The notes: a model not told the origin generated them from the letters alone. Counted from the first letter of the stretch, positions 52,199-61,154 are shown. The stretch: DNA of 64,000 nucleotides from Sphingobacterium sp. UBA4616 (GCA_002386525.1 DGIS01000001.1:46476-110475), one strand, 5' to 3'. Made by a program: numbers and translations.

Positions 52199-53242
52199 TT
52201 AATTGCTATTCACTGTTGTTTTTTGCTCTAATGTCCAAGTTAGAAAGTCAGTCATGATGTCGTCCCAATGCGGTTTTTTGTAATCGGGTCTACCATCATT
52301 CTGAACTTCAAAATAATTATGCTCCAGATTGTAATATCGTTTTATCGTCAGGTTGTTTTTGTGATTTCTTATAAAATATAGTGGTACTAGATCATTTAAT
52401 TCAGCTACAATGTCTTCTGTGCCGAAGACCAGATAGATTGGGTATTCAAATCCCAATAGCTCATCAATAGCAGGTTGTGAAAATGACTTCCAGGAGCGCA
52501 AATTGGGATTGTTTTTTAATTTTTCAGGGGTGTTGGCATCTTTATAAAACGCATAGGTTTGTTCAATTTTTTGAGAGGCTTGTTGCCAGGTAATTTTTCC
52601 ATTTTGGACATCGCGCTTTGCTTGCCGTATATCTTGGTCTATACGTCCAAACAAATTTGTGCCCGATAAACCCAGTTTGCTGACTTTTTTATATTTATTG
52701 GCTAGTTTGGCGGCTACATGTCCACCTTGGGAATGTCCAAATATTGTTAATTGCGAATTATCTACCCAAGGTTGTTTGCTCAGGTAATCTAATACGGAAA
52801 CTGCTCGATTCACATAATTATATAGATAATCTGCTTCTTGATAAGCTCTACTAGGGATATTTTTATCTTTAGAGTCGCCATAATACCAATAGGAATCATT
52901 AAGCTGCGATTCGTCCACAATAACAGGGGTCTCTGGCATGGAAATAACGACGAGATGGTACGACTTAATTATATCCTGGTAGTTAAAGTTGGTTAGTCCA
53001 CCCCCAAAAAGACTTAAACCTTCTTTTTTATAATTAAAGTATAGTGGTATGGGCAAGGAGCCCTGACAAAACAAAAATAGAGGCTTTTTGCTTTTTGGAG
53101 CTGGATCAATGACTAAAAAATCAATTTTACTGTTTGGAGTTTCAAGTGTAAAAACAGTTGACTCATTGTTGATAACGCTTGTTTTCTGTCCGAAGGCAGC
53201 CTGTGACATTAATAATGAACAGATAAAAAAAATGAATTTCAT
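52199..53242 (-). CDS. exported alpha/beta hydrolase
   Basis: 347 residues with a signal peptide (ending AAFGQK). The nucleophile elbow is GHSQGG at about 167-172; VFGTEDIV gives a likely acidic residue and the C-terminal HNYF a His candidate. It most resembles dienelactone-hydrolase or BAAT-type esterases acting in the periplasm. First gene of a two-gene unit with the GNAT gene. Natural substrate unknown. Confidence 0.8.
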   Translation of the reverse strand: MKFIFFICSLLMSQAAFGQKTSVINNESTVFTLETPNSKIDFLVIDPAPKSKKPLFLFCQGSLPIPLYFNYKKEGLSLFGGGLTNFNYQDIIKSYHLVVISMPETPVIVDESQLNDSYWYYGDSKDKNIPSRAYQEADYLYNYVNRAVSVLDYLSKQPWVDNSQLTIFGHSQGGHVAAKLANKYKKVSKLGLSGTNLFGRIDQDIRQAKRDVQNGKITWQQASQKIEQTYAFYKDANTPEKLKNNPNLRSWKSFSQPAIDELLGFEYPIYLVFGTEDIVAELNDLVPLYFIRNHKNNLTIKRYYNLEHNYFEVQNDGRPDYKKPHWDDIMTDFLTWTLEQKTTVNSN

Positions 53243-53572
53243 GAAGATCAGCTATCTAGTATACTTGTTATTGCCAAACTTATATAAATTGAATTTTATA
53301 TCCAATAGCATAATATTCATTTAGGAGTGATTTGCATGTAAATAGAATCTCTCGGAAAGGGGCTGGAGAAGACGTCTTTGTTGTTATATGTGACCACTGG
53401 CTCTAATTTTATTTTTGCATGCGGTGATATTGTATCATCTCATTGAATTTTTGGTTTAGCTGTTATAATCTCTTTGATCTTATATCGGCCCTATATCACT
53501 TATCATCGGTGGTAAAATCGGATTTGAATTATCCAATAGTTAGGTTATCTTGCTTATAATGCATTTTATCTA
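53243..53572. other. intergenic region before protease cluster
   Basis: The gap 53243-53656 (414 bp) is AT-rich and contains no gene. Its right end holds the activator-like element and -7 box at 53573-53630. The hydrolase promoter must lie at the left end. Base composition falls from here onward and stays AT-rich through the protease cluster. Confidence 0.5.
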
Positions 53573-53630
53573 GGTCAAAATACAGTTCGTCGAGATTTTT
53601 TCTAGATAATCTCTGATATAAATACTTTTG
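53573..53630 (+). promoter_or_regulatory. two-part activator-like element plus -7 box, copy A
   Basis: GGTCAAAAT (53573-53581), 7 bp, then GTCGAGAT (53589-53596), followed 26 bp later by TACTTTTG (53623-53630), which matches the TAnnTTTG -7 box of Bacteroidota promoters. The second copy is at 55924-55981 with identical spacing. The ATG lies 60 bp after the element. The recognising protein is unknown. Confidence 0.6.
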
Positions 53631-53656
53631 GCCAATATTAACTTTTATCATTCTAA

Positions 53657-54935
53657 ATGAAGAAGCTATTTATTTTATTTTTGGGCGGTCTTTTCCTAGT
53701 CTCATGTAAGAATCAAGGAATCGAAGCTGATGCATTAAACAGGGACGAGTATTACATACCATTGGGTGAAAGTATTAAAGTCGCAGATTCTCTGCATTAT
53801 TTTATTTTAGGAGATGCTAATAAAAAGGCGTCTACTAAATCCAAGATTGGAAATACCAATGCCACTTTAAAAAAGGAAATTCTATCGGAAAATGGGACGC
53901 CATTAATGCGTGTTTTTAATTACGGGAAGGGGGGATTTATCATTTTGGCTGCAGATCGTCGGGCTAATCCGGTATTAGCATATTCCGATGAGACAAACTT
54001 TCCCTCCGATACTATACCAGCCGCAACGGAAGCATGGTTATATGAAAATAAACTTCAGATAGAAGAGTTAAAATCATGCACAAGAGAAAATGTGAATGGA
54101 GAAAACCTTTTGAAAAAGGGGAATTATGTCAAGCTTTTAGGAGGGGAAGTTCCAACAGTTAATGTAAAAAGAGCATCTATTGAAAAAGTCGCTGGATTTT
54201 TCCCTCCGGCAGGAGGATGTGAACCAACGGGATTTGAAAAAGGTCCACTTTTGCAGACAACTTGGAATCAATCTGGCGGCTATAACAATTTAATGCCTGA
54301 TATGTCTTGTACCCCTTACTCTTGTAATGGAAAAGCGTATACAGGCTGTGTAGCTACAGCAATGTCCCAGGTGATGAGATATCATCAATATCCTGCTTCA
54401 TATAATTATAGTATTATGCCAAATGCAGTTTCAAGTTATTTAGATGTTTCATCAGGAGCTAATGAAATCTCTAAGTTAATGAGAGACGTAGCCAATTCTG
54501 TAGATTCACAACCGGATTGTGATGGCACAGGTGCTGCTTCTAATCTAAATGATATTCTATACGCCTTAGAAAATACTTTCGGCTATTCAGTCACAGCGAC
54601 AGCAACTGACTTTAATTATAATACCGTAAAAAGTGAAATTCAAGCCAATCGTCCAGTAATCTTAAGTGGATATAAGGATAAAAGTGGATTTATTTTTCAT
54701 ACATTTAAAGGAGGCCATGTCTGGGTAGCAGATGGTGTTCGTGGTGGTACAAGCTGTGGTGAGCAAAATCCTGATGGTACATGGACAGGTGGTGCTTCCT
54801 TCCTTCCTGTACTTTCATATGAACTGGGGTTGGGGAGGTTCAAACAATGGATGGTTTGGGTTCGCTAGTGCTGATGCAGGCGGAGGTTATAATTTCCAAT
54901 ATAAAAGAGGTATGGTTTATTCAATTAAAAAATAA
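53657..54935 (+). pseudogene. C10-family (streptopain-like) cysteine protease lipoprotein, frameshifted
   Basis: The N-terminus has a lipobox (LFLVSC, Cys17). A Spi/SpeB-like prodomain runs to about residue 190 (RVFNYGKGGFIILAAD, PVLAYSDE). The protease domain has the nucleophile Cys231 in GCVATAMSQVMRYHQYP and His354 in GGHVWVADG. After SFLP the original frame runs into unrelated residues and a stop at 54868, while the +1 frame continues HMNWGWGGSNNGWF and ends at 54935, exactly the missing C10 C-terminus. The shift lies in three TTCC units (54795-54807); one unit fewer would restore GGASFLYFHMNWG. Could be a phase-variable off state, decay or a sequencing error. The lipoprotein gene follows 7 bp later. 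Confidence 0.8.
54795..54807. repeat. tetranucleotide tandem repeat (CTTC)3 at the frameshift
   Basis: Three CTTC units in a row plus C at 54795-54807, inside the C10 protease gene. The observed three copies put the catalytic C-terminus out of frame; two copies would put it in frame. Confidence 0.75.
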
Positions 54936-54942
54936 CGACAAT

Positions 54943-55434
54943 ATGTACAAATTAGGATTACTATTGATACTATTTACTTTATTTTCTTGTGAAAAGAAGG
55001 AGGAAAAATGTTGTATGAATGTTGAGAGCCAAGTATTATTAAACTTGACTAACGAAGATAGTAACAATATTTTTGAGTTAAACGAAGGGGCAAAAGGGCT
55101 CAATGATCTGGATTTATATTATGTTGATAAATCAGGCAATCGGGAAATTCAAAACCATTCTAATCTTGATATCCCCAAAAATATGCAAATTATCGATTGG
55201 GAAGTGCTTAAACAGAAAATATTAAAAGTCTTTGGAAATCTTACACCTCAAAGTGATGGTTATGCTGAAAGTATATTAGTGGTAAAGGGATACTTGGAAG
55301 TTTCAATAAAATTAAAAATAGAAAGCACTGATTCCTATAAAGGTTATTCACAATTATTGGTGAATGGAAAGGAGATTTCAAAAGGTCAACTTGGACGTCC
55401 TATTTCTGTTAAATTAACTCCGTTGTCGGAATAG
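54943..55434 (+). CDS. small lipoprotein following C10 protease (putative inhibitor or partner)
   Basis: 163 residues from ATG 54943 (MYKLGLLLILFTLFSCEKKEE); an earlier in-frame start at 54847 would lie inside the protease gene. Lipobox FSC, then a Lys/Glu-rich segment that fits the lipoprotein export signal of Bacteroidota surface lipoproteins. The mature part has an unusual CC pair and a GLNDLDLYYVDKSGN block; no known fold recognised. It sits 7 bp after the protease stop. In Bacteroides fragilis and streptococci C10 proteases are encoded with small inhibitors, so an inhibitor role is a reasonable guess, not shown by sequence. Confidence 0.65.
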   Translation: MYKLGLLLILFTLFSCEKKEEKCCMNVESQVLLNLTNEDSNNIFELNEGAKGLNDLDLYYVDKSGNREIQNHSNLDIPKNMQIIDWEVLKQKILKVFGNLTPQSDGYAESILVVKGYLEVSIKLKIESTDSYKGYSQLLVNGKEISKGQLGRPISVKLTPLSE

Positions 55435-55451
55435 GACTTCCCAAAATTAAA

Positions 55452-55560
55452 TTTCATAGTTAGGGTTTTAGGTAAACCACCATTAGTTTATTTAATGGTG
55501 GTTTTTTATTTTTTGTAGAATAATGCCATTTTATAACCTTAATTAGTTTACTGTCTTCTG
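55452..55560 (+). repeat. duplicated intergenic unit, copy 1 (contains terminator)
   Basis: TTTCATAGTTAGG, then a spacer, CCATTAGTTTATTTAATGG with a following T run, and an ATAACCTTAATTAG-like tail. Copy 2 at 55770-55860 keeps the same order with substitutions. Each holds a hairpin terminator. The two flank about 210 bp of possible gene remnant. Confidence 0.6.
55477..55514 (+). terminator. hairpin terminator, copy 1
   Basis: CCACCATTA (55477-55485) pairs with TAATGGTGG (55493-55501), followed by TTTTTTATTTTTT. Ends the C10 protease/lipoprotein transcript. Confidence 0.8.
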
Positions 55561-55577
55561 TACCAAAGAGCAGAAAA

Positions 55578-55697
55578 ATGAAACTATGGATTGTCATACG
55601 TGTTTTTACACCAAAACACAATAAAGTAATATACAAGCAATATCAAAAAGGTAAACAGAATTTATTTACAAATCCGCTATACGACATTAAAGCATAA
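55578..55697 (+). CDS. possible 39-residue small ORF between duplicated terminators
   Basis: ATG 55578 gives MKLWIVIRVFTPKHNKVIYK and a further 19 residues to TAA at 55695. It is basic and has no signal peptide. It lies between the duplicated intergenic units and may be a remnant of a duplicated gene or chance. Weak evidence. Confidence 0.2.
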   Translation: MKLWIVIRVFTPKHNKVIYKQYQKGKQNLFTNPLYDIKA

Positions 55698-55769
55698 ACA
55701 TACTCGTTTCCAATTTCTATCAAACTAGCTAAGTTGACTGAATACGGGAAACAATAAAATAAATCGTCT

Positions 55770-55860
55770 TTCATAGTTAGGTATTATAATGAGCCGCCAT
55801 TAGTTTATTTAATGGTGGCTTTTTTTATTATATAATGTATAATTGAGTTTTTAACCTTTT
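55770..55860 (+). repeat. duplicated intergenic unit, copy 2 (contains terminator)
   Basis: TTTCATAGTTAGG, spacer, CCATTAGTTTATTTAATGG with a T run, and a TTTTAACCTTTTTAAT tail, colinear with copy 1 at 55452-55560. Confidence 0.6.
55792..55827 (+). terminator. hairpin terminator, copy 2
   Basis: AGCCGCCATTA (55792-55802) pairs with TAATGGTGGCT (55810-55820) with one G-U pair; TTTTTT follows. No gene of its own is seen upstream of it since the first terminator. Confidence 0.75.
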
Positions 55861-55923
55861 TAATAATTTAATAAATATGTATGTGCTAAAAAATGATATC
55901 GTGTAGATCGAGTGTTTCGTATG

Positions 55924-55981
55924 GGTCAAAATTGAATTGGTCGAGATAATTTATTTTTTTGGAAAATATGATATAGCTTTT
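55924..55981 (+). promoter_or_regulatory. two-part activator-like element plus -7-like box, copy B
   Basis: GGTCAAAAT (55924-55932), 7 bp, GTCGAGAT (55940-55947), then 26 bp to TAGCTTTT (55974-55981). Same halves, same spacer and same distance as copy A, with different sequence between, so the conserved parts are probably selected. ATG 56009 is 61 bp after the element. Confidence 0.6.
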
Positions 55982-56008
55982 CAGAAGTTTAGCCAAATAC
56001 AAAACTAC

Positions 56009-59000
56009 ATGAAAAGAAATTTGACCAAAATCCTAGCTTTTTTGCTTACGTTGATTTTCAACGTTTCTTCAATTTTTGCACAAGGAGTTGAAGAAAATAC
56101 CGATATGAGGAACTTCCTCAATAATATGTTTTCTACTCTAGATAAAACTAAAGTACCAGACGGACTATTAAGAGACTTTTCATTCGAACTTGTTGATTTG
56201 GATAAGTATTCAGGTACTCTTTTAAATAAGGATAATTTTATAGATAGGCCAACTTATGAAATGTTCCTTCGTACTATAAAATCAGCTTCAGTTTCTTCCG
56301 CTCCATTTGGAGATGTTGAAACTATCATGTTAAATCAAGGTAACGCTGGAACAAATACTACCGTTTCGTTAAGTGCCGCTGCATACCGCTATTCCTTTAT
56401 AAAGGCAAATGCAAAAAATGATCAATTGATAAATTATGCAAATGGTAAGGTTTCCGATAATGTTAAAAATGGTGTTTGGCAAAATCCTTATTCCAGTGGA
56501 TATGCTTTGGGTTTTGCTCCACATGATAGTATTTTTAATGCTGAATCTCTTACATATAAACTGAATTCAAATGTGTGGTTTTCAAATTTATCCTATTCAA
56601 AGATTGAGATTGATCCAGGTGATGGTGGAGGTTATAGGCAAATTACTTTAGGAGGAAGCCTAACTGCGAATTATCCATCATCGGGTAGAAAAGAGGTGAA
56701 AATGAGAGTTACACTCACAGGTGGAAATCAATTGCTATCACATTCTAATATCCAGGTACTTTTACCAACAGCTGCGGCTAGCGCATTTGGTATTGGTTCA
56801 ACATATTCTTATGCCACTACAAAAGTTGGTGCCGCATATAATGGAGTAAGTACATCGGCGGAAGTGTACACAATTTGTCGAGTTAATAATATAATAAAGA
56901 AACCACTTATTGTCGTGGAAGGATTTGATCCCCGTGTTCTTAGTGTTTTAGTAGAAAAGGACCCAGATACCAAATTGAAGGGTAAAGGGGTCGTAAGCGT
57001 TGAAAGTTTTATGAAAGTACTTAAACGCACTTATGAAGGTGATCGTATTCTAGATGAATATGATATAGTTTATGTTGATTTTGTAAATAGTGATGAATAC
57101 ATTCAAGCCAATGCAAATACACTTAAGGAGGTAATACTTTGGGTTAATCAACAAAAACAACAGAATAATAGCTCCGAACCTAATATTGTTATGGGACAAA
57201 GTATGGGTGGGCTAATTGCACGGTACGCCCTGAAAAAAATGGAGCTAGCTAATATTGCTCATAAGACCTCTATATATGTTAGCCATGATGCACCACATCT
57301 TGGAGCAAATGTCCCTTTGGGAGTTCTTTATGGTGTATATGCCATCAATTCGTTCTTAGATAATAAATCAATCATAAATGCAATTACAAACCAACTTGAC
57401 GCGAACGACTATATACAAATGGTGAAACGTGTTATGCATAGCAATGCTGCGCGACAAATGTTAGTAAACTATATTGACTTTGGAGGAAATTTAAATAATA
57501 CTGACCATAATAATTGGCAACAAGAATTGGCGTCACTTGGTTTTCCAAATGGAGATGCTAATGGATCTTTTAGAATGCTTTCTATTGTTAATGGTAGTTA
57601 TGTGAGTAATTCCATAAATCCATATTTTGTTGATGCGAATGTAAATGCTAATTCTCCCTTGCTAGACTTCACTCCTGGACTCAATGGGATTGTCCTTGGG
57701 GTTTTATTGCAAGATATATGGGCTGGTTTATTGACAATTCTTCCCGGTAAAACAACTTTACAAGTTAAAATGCAAATGCTTCCCGGTATATCTGTCGGTA
57801 CTAAAATTTCTGATTTTCAGATTAAATACGTTAAAAAATTTCTTTGGACTGTACCAATTACCCGGACAATTTTCTCTTTTCAAAGAAATATGCCAAGCGG
57901 ATTACTTTTTGATACCTATCCAAGTTCAGTATATTCAATTAACAACCAAGCAAATTTGGGACAAGGTTCCGGTTCTGCGATAACTCCGATTCTATTAAAG
58001 TATGGATATGATGTGAAAATTGCACCTAATATTCCCTTCCTTCCAGCTTCTAGTGCTCTCGCTGTGGGATTTGGCACTCAACCCCTAACTGCAGCAATGT
58101 TTACTACTAAACCAGTAAGTACAAATACCCCGTTTGGTGGGAATGTTTTTTATAATGATATGGTTTCCAATGGTCATATTGACTTTGGAATGGAAGAAGC
58201 AAGATGGTTATTAGCCCAGTTAAGATATTCAATTGCAGGACCGAGATTGGGAAAAACAGGATCTCAATATTCTGTAATTAATCCTGGGACTGCAAGCATT
58301 ACATGGAGTACCTCAAATTCAAGTATTGCTACTATTAATTCGTCTGGTGTTCTTACGGTTACAGGCAAGGGAATAATTGATATTACCGCTAATGTGAATG
58401 GTACACAACTTACCACTCGAGTTGCTGTTGGAACCCCTCGCTTTGTGCTAGCGGATGTGGTTCGAAAACCTGGTTTTTATACAATAAAAGCAAACTGTAT
58501 TGATACAGAGCCGGGGTATGCCGATTTTATCATGGAGAATAAAAATATTGTTGTTTATCAATGGGGTGTTAAGAATGAAGATGGCCCTATAGAATGGTTT
58601 GATTCGCAGTCTCCAGAAGTTAAACTTGGTACTACGGAAGATAATGATAATACCACCATCTATTTAAAAGTGAGGGATGCAAATGGAAATGAGAGCGCTC
58701 CTGTTTTTGTTCGAATTACCGGTTATGATGTGTGGAATCTTCTGTTTAACAGTTGGATAGTAAATAATAAAGGGGAAGTTTTTACTTCAACAGGAATCAA
58801 GGTGACGTATAATAATGCCACAATGGCAATTATTAGAAGGAATGCAACTGGAGAGTATGCTAATGCTAGGTGGAATCCATTAGCAGCCGTAATTGTCAAC
58901 GATGAAGGAAGTCAAAGAGGTATCCTTTGGTCACCTAATGGATATATCAAAGATATTTTACCTCCCGAAGAACTCGAAAGGATAAAAGCATTTCCGAATA

Positions 59001-59101
59001 ACCAAGTGCTGGTTTATAGGTTGATGTTGCTAAATTATCAGGAACAGATTATTCAAAAAACTCCATTTACGGTTGTTTATAAAGAGAATTATCCGAATTA
59101 A
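56009..59101 (+). CDS. large secreted alpha/beta hydrolase (lipase/PGAP1-like) with Ig-like domain
   Basis: 1030 residues from ATG 56009 (MKRNLTKILAFLLTLIFNVS, signal peptide to about residue 26). A TTG at 55937 would start inside the upstream element. The hydrolase core spans about 295-620: strand with VVEGFDP (near 300), nucleophile Ser398 in GQSMGG, and SHDAPHLGANVPLG (about 424-437), as in PGAP1-like lipases and esterases. A BIG2-type Ig-like domain follows at about 750-812 (TWSTSNSSIATINSSGVLTV). No T9SS sorting domain or lipobox is seen. Probably acts on lipids or esters outside the cell. First gene of the second operon in the cluster. Confidence 0.8.
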   Translation: MKRNLTKILAFLLTLIFNVSSIFAQGVEENTDMRNFLNNMFSTLDKTKVPDGLLRDFSFELVDLDKYSGTLLNKDNFIDRPTYEMFLRTIKSASVSSAPFGDVETIMLNQGNAGTNTTVSLSAAAYRYSFIKANAKNDQLINYANGKVSDNVKNGVWQNPYSSGYALGFAPHDSIFNAESLTYKLNSNVWFSNLSYSKIEIDPGDGGGYRQITLGGSLTANYPSSGRKEVKMRVTLTGGNQLLSHSNIQVLLPTAAASAFGIGSTYSYATTKVGAAYNGVSTSAEVYTICRVNNIIKKPLIVVEGFDPRVLSVLVEKDPDTKLKGKGVVSVESFMKVLKRTYEGDRILDEYDIVYVDFVNSDEYIQANANTLKEVILWVNQQKQQNNSSEPNIVMGQSMGGLIARYALKKMELANIAHKTSIYVSHDAPHLGANVPLGVLYGVYAINSFLDNKSIINAITNQLDANDYIQMVKRVMHSNAARQMLVNYIDFGGNLNNTDHNNWQQELASLGFPNGDANGSFRMLSIVNGSYVSNSINPYFVDANVNANSPLLDFTPGLNGIVLGVLLQDIWAGLLTILPGKTTLQVKMQMLPGISVGTKISDFQIKYVKKFLWTVPITRTIFSFQRNMPSGLLFDTYPSSVYSINNQANLGQGSGSAITPILLKYGYDVKIAPNIPFLPASSALAVGFGTQPLTAAMFTTKPVSTNTPFGGNVFYNDMVSNGHIDFGMEEARWLLAQLRYSIAGPRLGKTGSQYSVINPGTASITWSTSNSSIATINSSGVLTVTGKGIIDITANVNGTQLTTRVAVGTPRFVLADVVRKPGFYTIKANCIDTEPGYADFIMENKNIVVYQWGVKNEDGPIEWFDSQSPEVKLGTTEDNDNTTIYLKVRDANGNESAPVFVRITGYDVWNLLFNSWIVNNKGEVFTSTGIKVTYNNATMAIIRRNATGEYANARWNPLAAVIVNDEGSQRGILWSPNGYIKDILPPEELERIKAFPNNQVLVYRLMLLNYQEQIIQKTPFTVVYKENYPN

Positions 59102-59111
59102 CTTGTTAAAA

Positions 59112-59735
59112 ATGAGACTATACAATATGTTTTTTAAATCTATAGTGGTGTTGATGAGTTTATTGACTATCGCATGTAAAAAAGAGAAACAACAAGAGGA
59201 ATTGAGTTCTTCAACGTTCAAATGTGAAGTTAACGGTGTTGAATATATGGATAAAACGCCAATCTTTTCGCCTCCAGGAGCTGCACGTTTTCCTTGGTTT
59301 GGTTACTATTACCTAAATGACCGTGAAAATTATAAATATTTAATCTTTCAAACTTTCCCTAAACTGGAGAATGCAAATTCGGATGTGGCGGCTAAGTATT
59401 ACAATTTAGAGATCTATTGCCCTTTGGATACTGAATTACAGGTAAACAAGGAATATCTATTTGAGGCTATCCCTGGTGAAGATTACCTTATGCCTGTCAA
59501 TTATGAGATAAAGTATAGAGATAAACAAAAAGCATATTCTATTATTTCGGCAAATGGTGATTTAAATAATAATTGCTTTGGAACAGGGAAAATGGTCATT
59601 AAATCTATTGATATGGACAAAATGGAAGTTAGAGGCATACTAGAACTTATAATTCCATCGCCCATAGTATCGGACAACAAAAAGTTGCTATCGATAAAAG
59701 GTGAATTCCGAACAACACTTAACAAAAATCATTGA
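59112..59735 (+). CDS. small lipoprotein of unknown function
   Basis: 207 residues from ATG 59112 (an ATG at 59127 is also possible). Lipobox TIAC is followed by KKEKQQEE, a charged segment like the surface-lipoprotein export signal. The mature part begins STFKCEVNGVEYMDKTP, a pattern seen in several uncharacterised Bacteroidota lipoproteins, and ends with GTGKMVIKSIDMDKMEVRG. No catalytic motif. It starts 10 bp after the hydrolase stop and ends 1 bp before the next gene, so it is in the same operon. Confidence 0.65.
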   Translation: MRLYNMFFKSIVVLMSLLTIACKKEKQQEELSSSTFKCEVNGVEYMDKTPIFSPPGAARFPWFGYYYLNDRENYKYLIFQTFPKLENANSDVAAKYYNLEIYCPLDTELQVNKEYLFEAIPGEDYLMPVNYEIKYRDKQKAYSIISANGDLNNNCFGTGKMVIKSIDMDKMEVRGILELIIPSPIVSDNKKLLSIKGEFRTTLNKNH

Positions 59736-59736
59736 T

Positions 59737-60081
59737 ATGAAAAGTTTACGAAAAATCAAAACGTATTTGTTTTTAGCATTCTTGTTGGGACTTGTTACCA
59801 TCGGATGTAGGAAAGATATTAAATCTATCGAAATGGAGAAAACACAGTCACGTGCCGAAGTAAGGCAGGACAGTTTGGAAACTCTTTATAAAATGCAGTC
59901 TAATGCAGATCTGATGTTATCAGATCGAATTATCTTAAAGAATTCAGTATATGTTCTGGATATGTCTGAGAAGGAAGCAAGCGAACTTCACATTTCTCCA
60001 GAACTATATCATAAATATGTGGAAGCAGTGAAGGGTATGAACTATTTAAATGATAATAATTCAACTGACAAAGTCAAATAA
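59737..60081 (+). CDS. small helical lipoprotein of unknown function
   Basis: 114 residues from ATG 59737 (the upstream stop is at 59735, a 1-bp gap). Lipobox LVTIGC, then RKDIKS. The mature part is predicted mostly helical and charged (RAEVRQDSLETLYKMQSNAD). Family not recognised. Part of the operon with the hydrolase. Confidence 0.6.
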   Translation: MKSLRKIKTYLFLAFLLGLVTIGCRKDIKSIEMEKTQSRAEVRQDSLETLYKMQSNADLMLSDRIILKNSVYVLDMSEKEASELHISPELYHKYVEAVKGMNYLNDNNSTDKVK

Positions 60082-60098
60082 TTAATCAAATCAAATCA

Positions 60099-61145
60099 AT
60101 GAAAACTACCAATTATTTAAAGTTAATGTCATTGGCGTTGCTGTTCGTCTCCTGCCAGAAAAATGACATCTCAGATTCACAAACTTCTGACCAAGAGAAA
60201 AAAGCGGCATCTTATTCTGTCCTCTATACAGATCAGCAGTTGATAAACTGGAAAGAGACAGGGAATCCATTTTTGGAGAGCGAACATAAAAATTCTAAAA
60301 CTACACTCATTGATAAGAATATTCCATCTCAGGGCGGTGTGTTTGAACCAATTCCAATTGGGACTAAAGCTTTTGGGGTTCATCCTTATCAGAATCGTTT
60401 CTGGTCTATGATCAGGTTAAAGGTTGGACTTACACTAGTTACACAGGCTGATTATGAGTTAAAACAAAATCTCACTGATGCTATATCCCAAATTCAGGCA
60501 GAAACCAATATCAGGTTCTATAATTCCCTTTATGATTTAGACGAAGATCCAGTTTATCATTTCAAATATCCTAATGTGCATATAAGCAAAGCCACAGGGA
60601 ATAAAAAAGGATCTTCTTATATTGGTCTTCAGGGAGGAGAACAAAATATTTATTTACCTGAGGGTTCTACTGTTGCTTTTATTAAAAGAGCATTAATGAA
60701 TGTTGCGGGGATGTATAATGAACAACAGAGAAATGATCGCGATACTTACGTAAACATTAATACGAATAACGTTCACCCGGATAACAGATATCATTTTGAT
60801 AAAATTACTACCAATTACTATTCAATTGGATCGTTTGATTTTAATTCTATCACTTTAGCAGGATCAACAGAGTTCTCTAGTAATGGCAGTAATAGTATCT
60901 GGAAAAAAGATGGTTCTACTATAAATATTAATCAAACTCTATCAAATACTGATAGAGCTTTTATAAACTATTTCTATCTTCCTTACATTGCTAGAACCGA
61001 CAATTATAGACAGTTAGACGACGTGGTGTATGATGGAAATAATGTCCAGCTTACTCCGACCCAAAGACAGCAATTACAAGATTATCTAAATAATTATGCA
61101 CCTTATCCAGGTGATGCTTATATTATTACTCAGCAACCTTTTTAA
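60099..61145 (+). CDS. astacin-fold lipoprotein with all zinc-site residues lost (pseudoprotease)
   Basis: 348 residues. Lipobox VSC (Cys19), linker, then an astacin (M12A) domain from about residue 95. AISQIQAETNIRFYN matches the astacin start. The zinc motif HExxHxxGxxHE aligns with R197-A-L-M-N201-V-A-G204-M-Y-N207-E: all three His are replaced (Arg, Asn, Asn) and the catalytic Glu is Ala198, while the flanking G204, E208 and QQRNDRDTYVNI are kept. The Met-turn SxMHY reads S250-I-T-L-A. The fold looks preserved and catalysis impossible. A binding, decoy or scaffold role is inference. The gene lies 17 bp after the preceding lipoprotein and ends the operon at a hairpin. Confidence 0.8.
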   Translation: MKTTNYLKLMSLALLFVSCQKNDISDSQTSDQEKKAASYSVLYTDQQLINWKETGNPFLESEHKNSKTTLIDKNIPSQGGVFEPIPIGTKAFGVHPYQNRFWSMIRLKVGLTLVTQADYELKQNLTDAISQIQAETNIRFYNSLYDLDEDPVYHFKYPNVHISKATGNKKGSSYIGLQGGEQNIYLPEGSTVAFIKRALMNVAGMYNEQQRNDRDTYVNINTNNVHPDNRYHFDKITTNYYSIGSFDFNSITLAGSTEFSSNGSNSIWKKDGSTININQTLSNTDRAFINYFYLPYIARTDNYRQLDDVVYDGNNVQLTPTQRQQLQDYLNNYAPYPGDAYIITQQPF

Positions 61146-61154
61146 TAAAATTGA

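Noticed and set aside
54795..54807. Programmed +1 frameshift in the first C10 gene
   Set aside because: No stop or rare codon follows the repeat in the original frame; the unit-length explanation fits better.
55937..56008. TTG start for the large hydrolase at 55937
   Set aside because: It lies inside the conserved upstream element and before the -7 box; ATG 56009 gives a proper signal peptide.
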